Source: DATGZX01 sp035296965 (GTDB lineage: Bacteria; Planctomycetota; Planctomycetia; Gemmatales; Gemmataceae). From it: a DNA stretch of 26,016 nucleotides. The notes under the pieces are model-generated. The model searched no databases. It was given only the letters and a program-made list of their open reading frames with translations, and was not told the DNA's origin. The stretch lies in NCBI GenBank assembly GCA_035296965.1, contig DATGZX010000034.1, positions 1 through 26,016 on the forward strand, in the 5' to 3' direction. The position numbers and the translations under genes are program-made. Of this stretch, positions 24,772-26,016 are shown piece by piece. Position 1 is the first letter of the stretch. Each line of letters opens with the position of its first letter.

Positions 24772-25615
24772 TGTCGCCCTCGCTTATATCCTGAAGCACG
24801 ATGAATCGCCTCAGCGCCCGCGCGTAGTGTGCCGTGAAGAGCTTCACGTCCGGCGGTTTCGCTTGATGTGCAAACGCCTCAAGCACGCGCACGATGTTTC
24901 CCCACGAAATGGCATCAAATTTCGGGTATGCAGGTTTGGTTCCATGCGGAGTAAGGAAGAGGGCATGTACGTCAGATGCGGGAACCTCAAGACTTGCCGC
25001 CTTGCGCTGCAGGTCAGACCATTCGCGCTCGGTTTGGTTGGTGCCCTCCCCGGACCAAATCTTGTTCTCAATGTGAATGAGGAATCGGCCTCGGCATCCA
25101 ACCTCGATATCGACGATCGATTCATCACCGGCCACCTCCCGCCGGACCCAATAATTGCAGTCGGCGTAGTCGATTGGCAGGCCGAACTTACTGAGGAACA
25201 GCCGAAAACCAAGGTTCCCCTGTGCGTGCGTACCGAGCTTGCGCAAGTCGTGATCTAAGAGCCAAGCCAGCACCATACTGTGCCGAATTTCCTTGCCGGT
25301 CAGCCGCATAACGTCTAGCAAATTGAAGTCATCGGCGACTTGCTCCTGCTGGTGGCTGTAATCTTCTATTGCCTGGGTGTAGCCATTCAGCAAGGTGCGG
25401 ATCTGTTCGCGATCAGCTATCGTCCGTGCCTGCTCCAACTTATCGGCCCGGCCACGGCACTCAATAAACTCCTTGAGTAGGGTGCGAATCCGAGCCGCAA
25501 GCGGGGCGACCGATATGTTGCCTTGGGCCACGAGCACCGAAAAGTCATTGAGAAGCAACGCGAAACGATCTCGCATTTCCCTGGCTTCCCCGTTTGTTGC
25601 CAACCGCTGGTCCAT
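24743..25615 (-). CDS. PD-(D/E)XK nuclease superfamily protein
   Basis: A 290-residue protein with an N-terminal helical region (about 1-95) followed by a nuclease fold of the PD-(D/E)XK superfamily. Evidence is the sequence DVMRLTGKEIRHSMVLAWLL (101-120, including E109), a beta strand SIVDIEV with Asp169, then HIENKIW with Glu183-x-Lys185, then Gln194 in TNQTEREW. This order matches the PDDEXK_4-type proteins often seen near restriction and defence genes, though the family role is generally unproven. ATG at 25613-25615 with GGAGG 8 bases upstream. It overlaps its partner gene downstream. DNA or RNA cleavage is an inference. Confidence 0.75.
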   Translation of the reverse strand: MDQRLATNGEAREMRDRFALLLNDFSVLVAQGNISVAPLAARIRTLLKEFIECRGRADKLEQARTIADREQIRTLLNGYTQAIEDYSHQQEQVADDFNLLDVMRLTGKEIRHSMVLAWLLDHDLRKLGTHAQGNLGFRLFLSKFGLPIDYADCNYWVRREVAGDESIVDIEVGCRGRFLIHIENKIWSGEGTNQTEREWSDLQRKAASLEVPASDVHALFLTPHGTKPAYPKFDAISWGNIVRVLEAFAHQAKPPDVKLFTAHYARALRRFIVLQDISEGDNAERTHERS

Positions 25616-26016
25616 TCATCGATCCTCCCCTGGTAGTGAGTTTATGAGCGGTTCGACTCTCCCGTACCAGATTCTACTGATAACTTGTCGGAGACGCTTT
25701 TGGTCGCCTTCCAGGCAATTACTGCCTAAAACGATGGTCGTGGATCATCGACGTGAGCCGGAAAAAGGGGCAAAGAAAGGCTGCCAAATACCCAAGGACA
25801 GCTGCGTTTCATCGTCTCTCCGACATGTGTAGTGACCATATTACCTCTGCTAACAAGGACTTAACAATGATAAGAAGTAAACCTTAGTCCAACCCGTTTT
25901 CAGCGCGCAGCGTACACGTCGCCTATTTCTACCATAGGAGTGGGTTTGGGAAGCGCCTGGCGTGGCGAGGCAGATTTGTCCGAGGTCCTTCAGCCGCTGT
26001 CCGCCTTCGCGGGTGG
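25616..26016. other. 401-bp right-edge region without a supported gene
   Basis: No convincing complete gene. On the plus strand a frame is open from about 25873 to the window end, with AGGAG (25937-25941) before a possible GTG or TTG start, reading ...AWRGEADLSEVLQPLSAFAG. On the minus strand another frame is open from the right edge. Either could be the edge of a neighbouring gene; neither can be decided here. The promoter of the nuclease-like gene should lie in this stretch. Confidence 0.3.

Noticed and set aside
25395..25832. 145-codon plus-strand frame at the right end
   Set aside because: Mostly antisense to the nuclease-like gene, and the composition is unlike protein; no SD.
1..26016. 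CRISPR array
   Set aside because: No regularly spaced direct repeats were seen on reading the window; inverted repeats are isolated and short.

Overview
The window looks like a piece of a GC-rich planctomycete-type chromosome (an inference). The pointers are a Hanks-type Ser/Thr kinase fused to a signalling domain, a zinc-ribbon plus single-TM protein of a style common in Planctomycetota, a very large secreted Asp-box propeller protein, and many GTG/TTG starts with clear Shine-Dalgarno (SD) sequences. I see no marker gene that fixes the taxon.

Left edge (1-656): the start of a minus-strand gene that runs off the window, preceded by a compact nest of inverted repeats that could be a structured mRNA leader. 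A tRNA-Lys(UUU)-like sequence follows, with a good 3' half and a poor 5' half.

Chemosensory cluster (657-15028, all minus strand). In transcription order: response regulator, CheX-like phosphatase, CheA, CheW, four-helix membrane protein, truncated-haemoglobin/PAS/PAS chemoreceptor, a 457-bp break, PAS hybrid histidine kinase, CheY-like regulator, HDOD-Ser/Thr kinase fusion, CheB, HDOD protein, CheR, second CheX-like phosphatase. Most junctions are short gaps or overlaps. The set is complete: receptor, CheA/CheW coupling, methyltransferase and methylesterase, two receivers and two candidate phosphatases. The only receptor has no visible membrane segment and carries a globin, so the likely input is O2, NO or another haem ligand read in the cytoplasm. 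There are no flagellar or pilus genes here, so the output is unknown. The kinase, HDOD and hybrid histidine kinase genes suggest a link to other signalling.

Middle (15029-22355): a 650-bp gap, an AlkD-like DNA glycosylase, a zinc-ribbon membrane-anchored protein, a 1097-residue secreted Asp-box/BNR propeller protein (minus), a terminator-like inverted repeat, a DoxX-like membrane protein, and a 67-residue zinc-ribbon protein.

Right end (22356-26016), accessory in character: a HEPN-domain gene overlapping a small partner gene on the plus strand, convergent with three minus-strand genes: a PD-(D/E)XK nuclease-like protein, an overlapping partner of unknown function, and a 103-residue unknown protein. 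Two overlapping gene pairs of this kind side by side are a candidate defence or toxin-antitoxin-like region, but nothing in the sequence proves that role.

Main candidates for novelty: the globin chemoreceptor paired with a histidine-rich four-helix membrane protein, the HDOD-kinase fusion inside a che operon, the nuclease/partner and HEPN/partner pairs, and the switch-like leader at the left edge.
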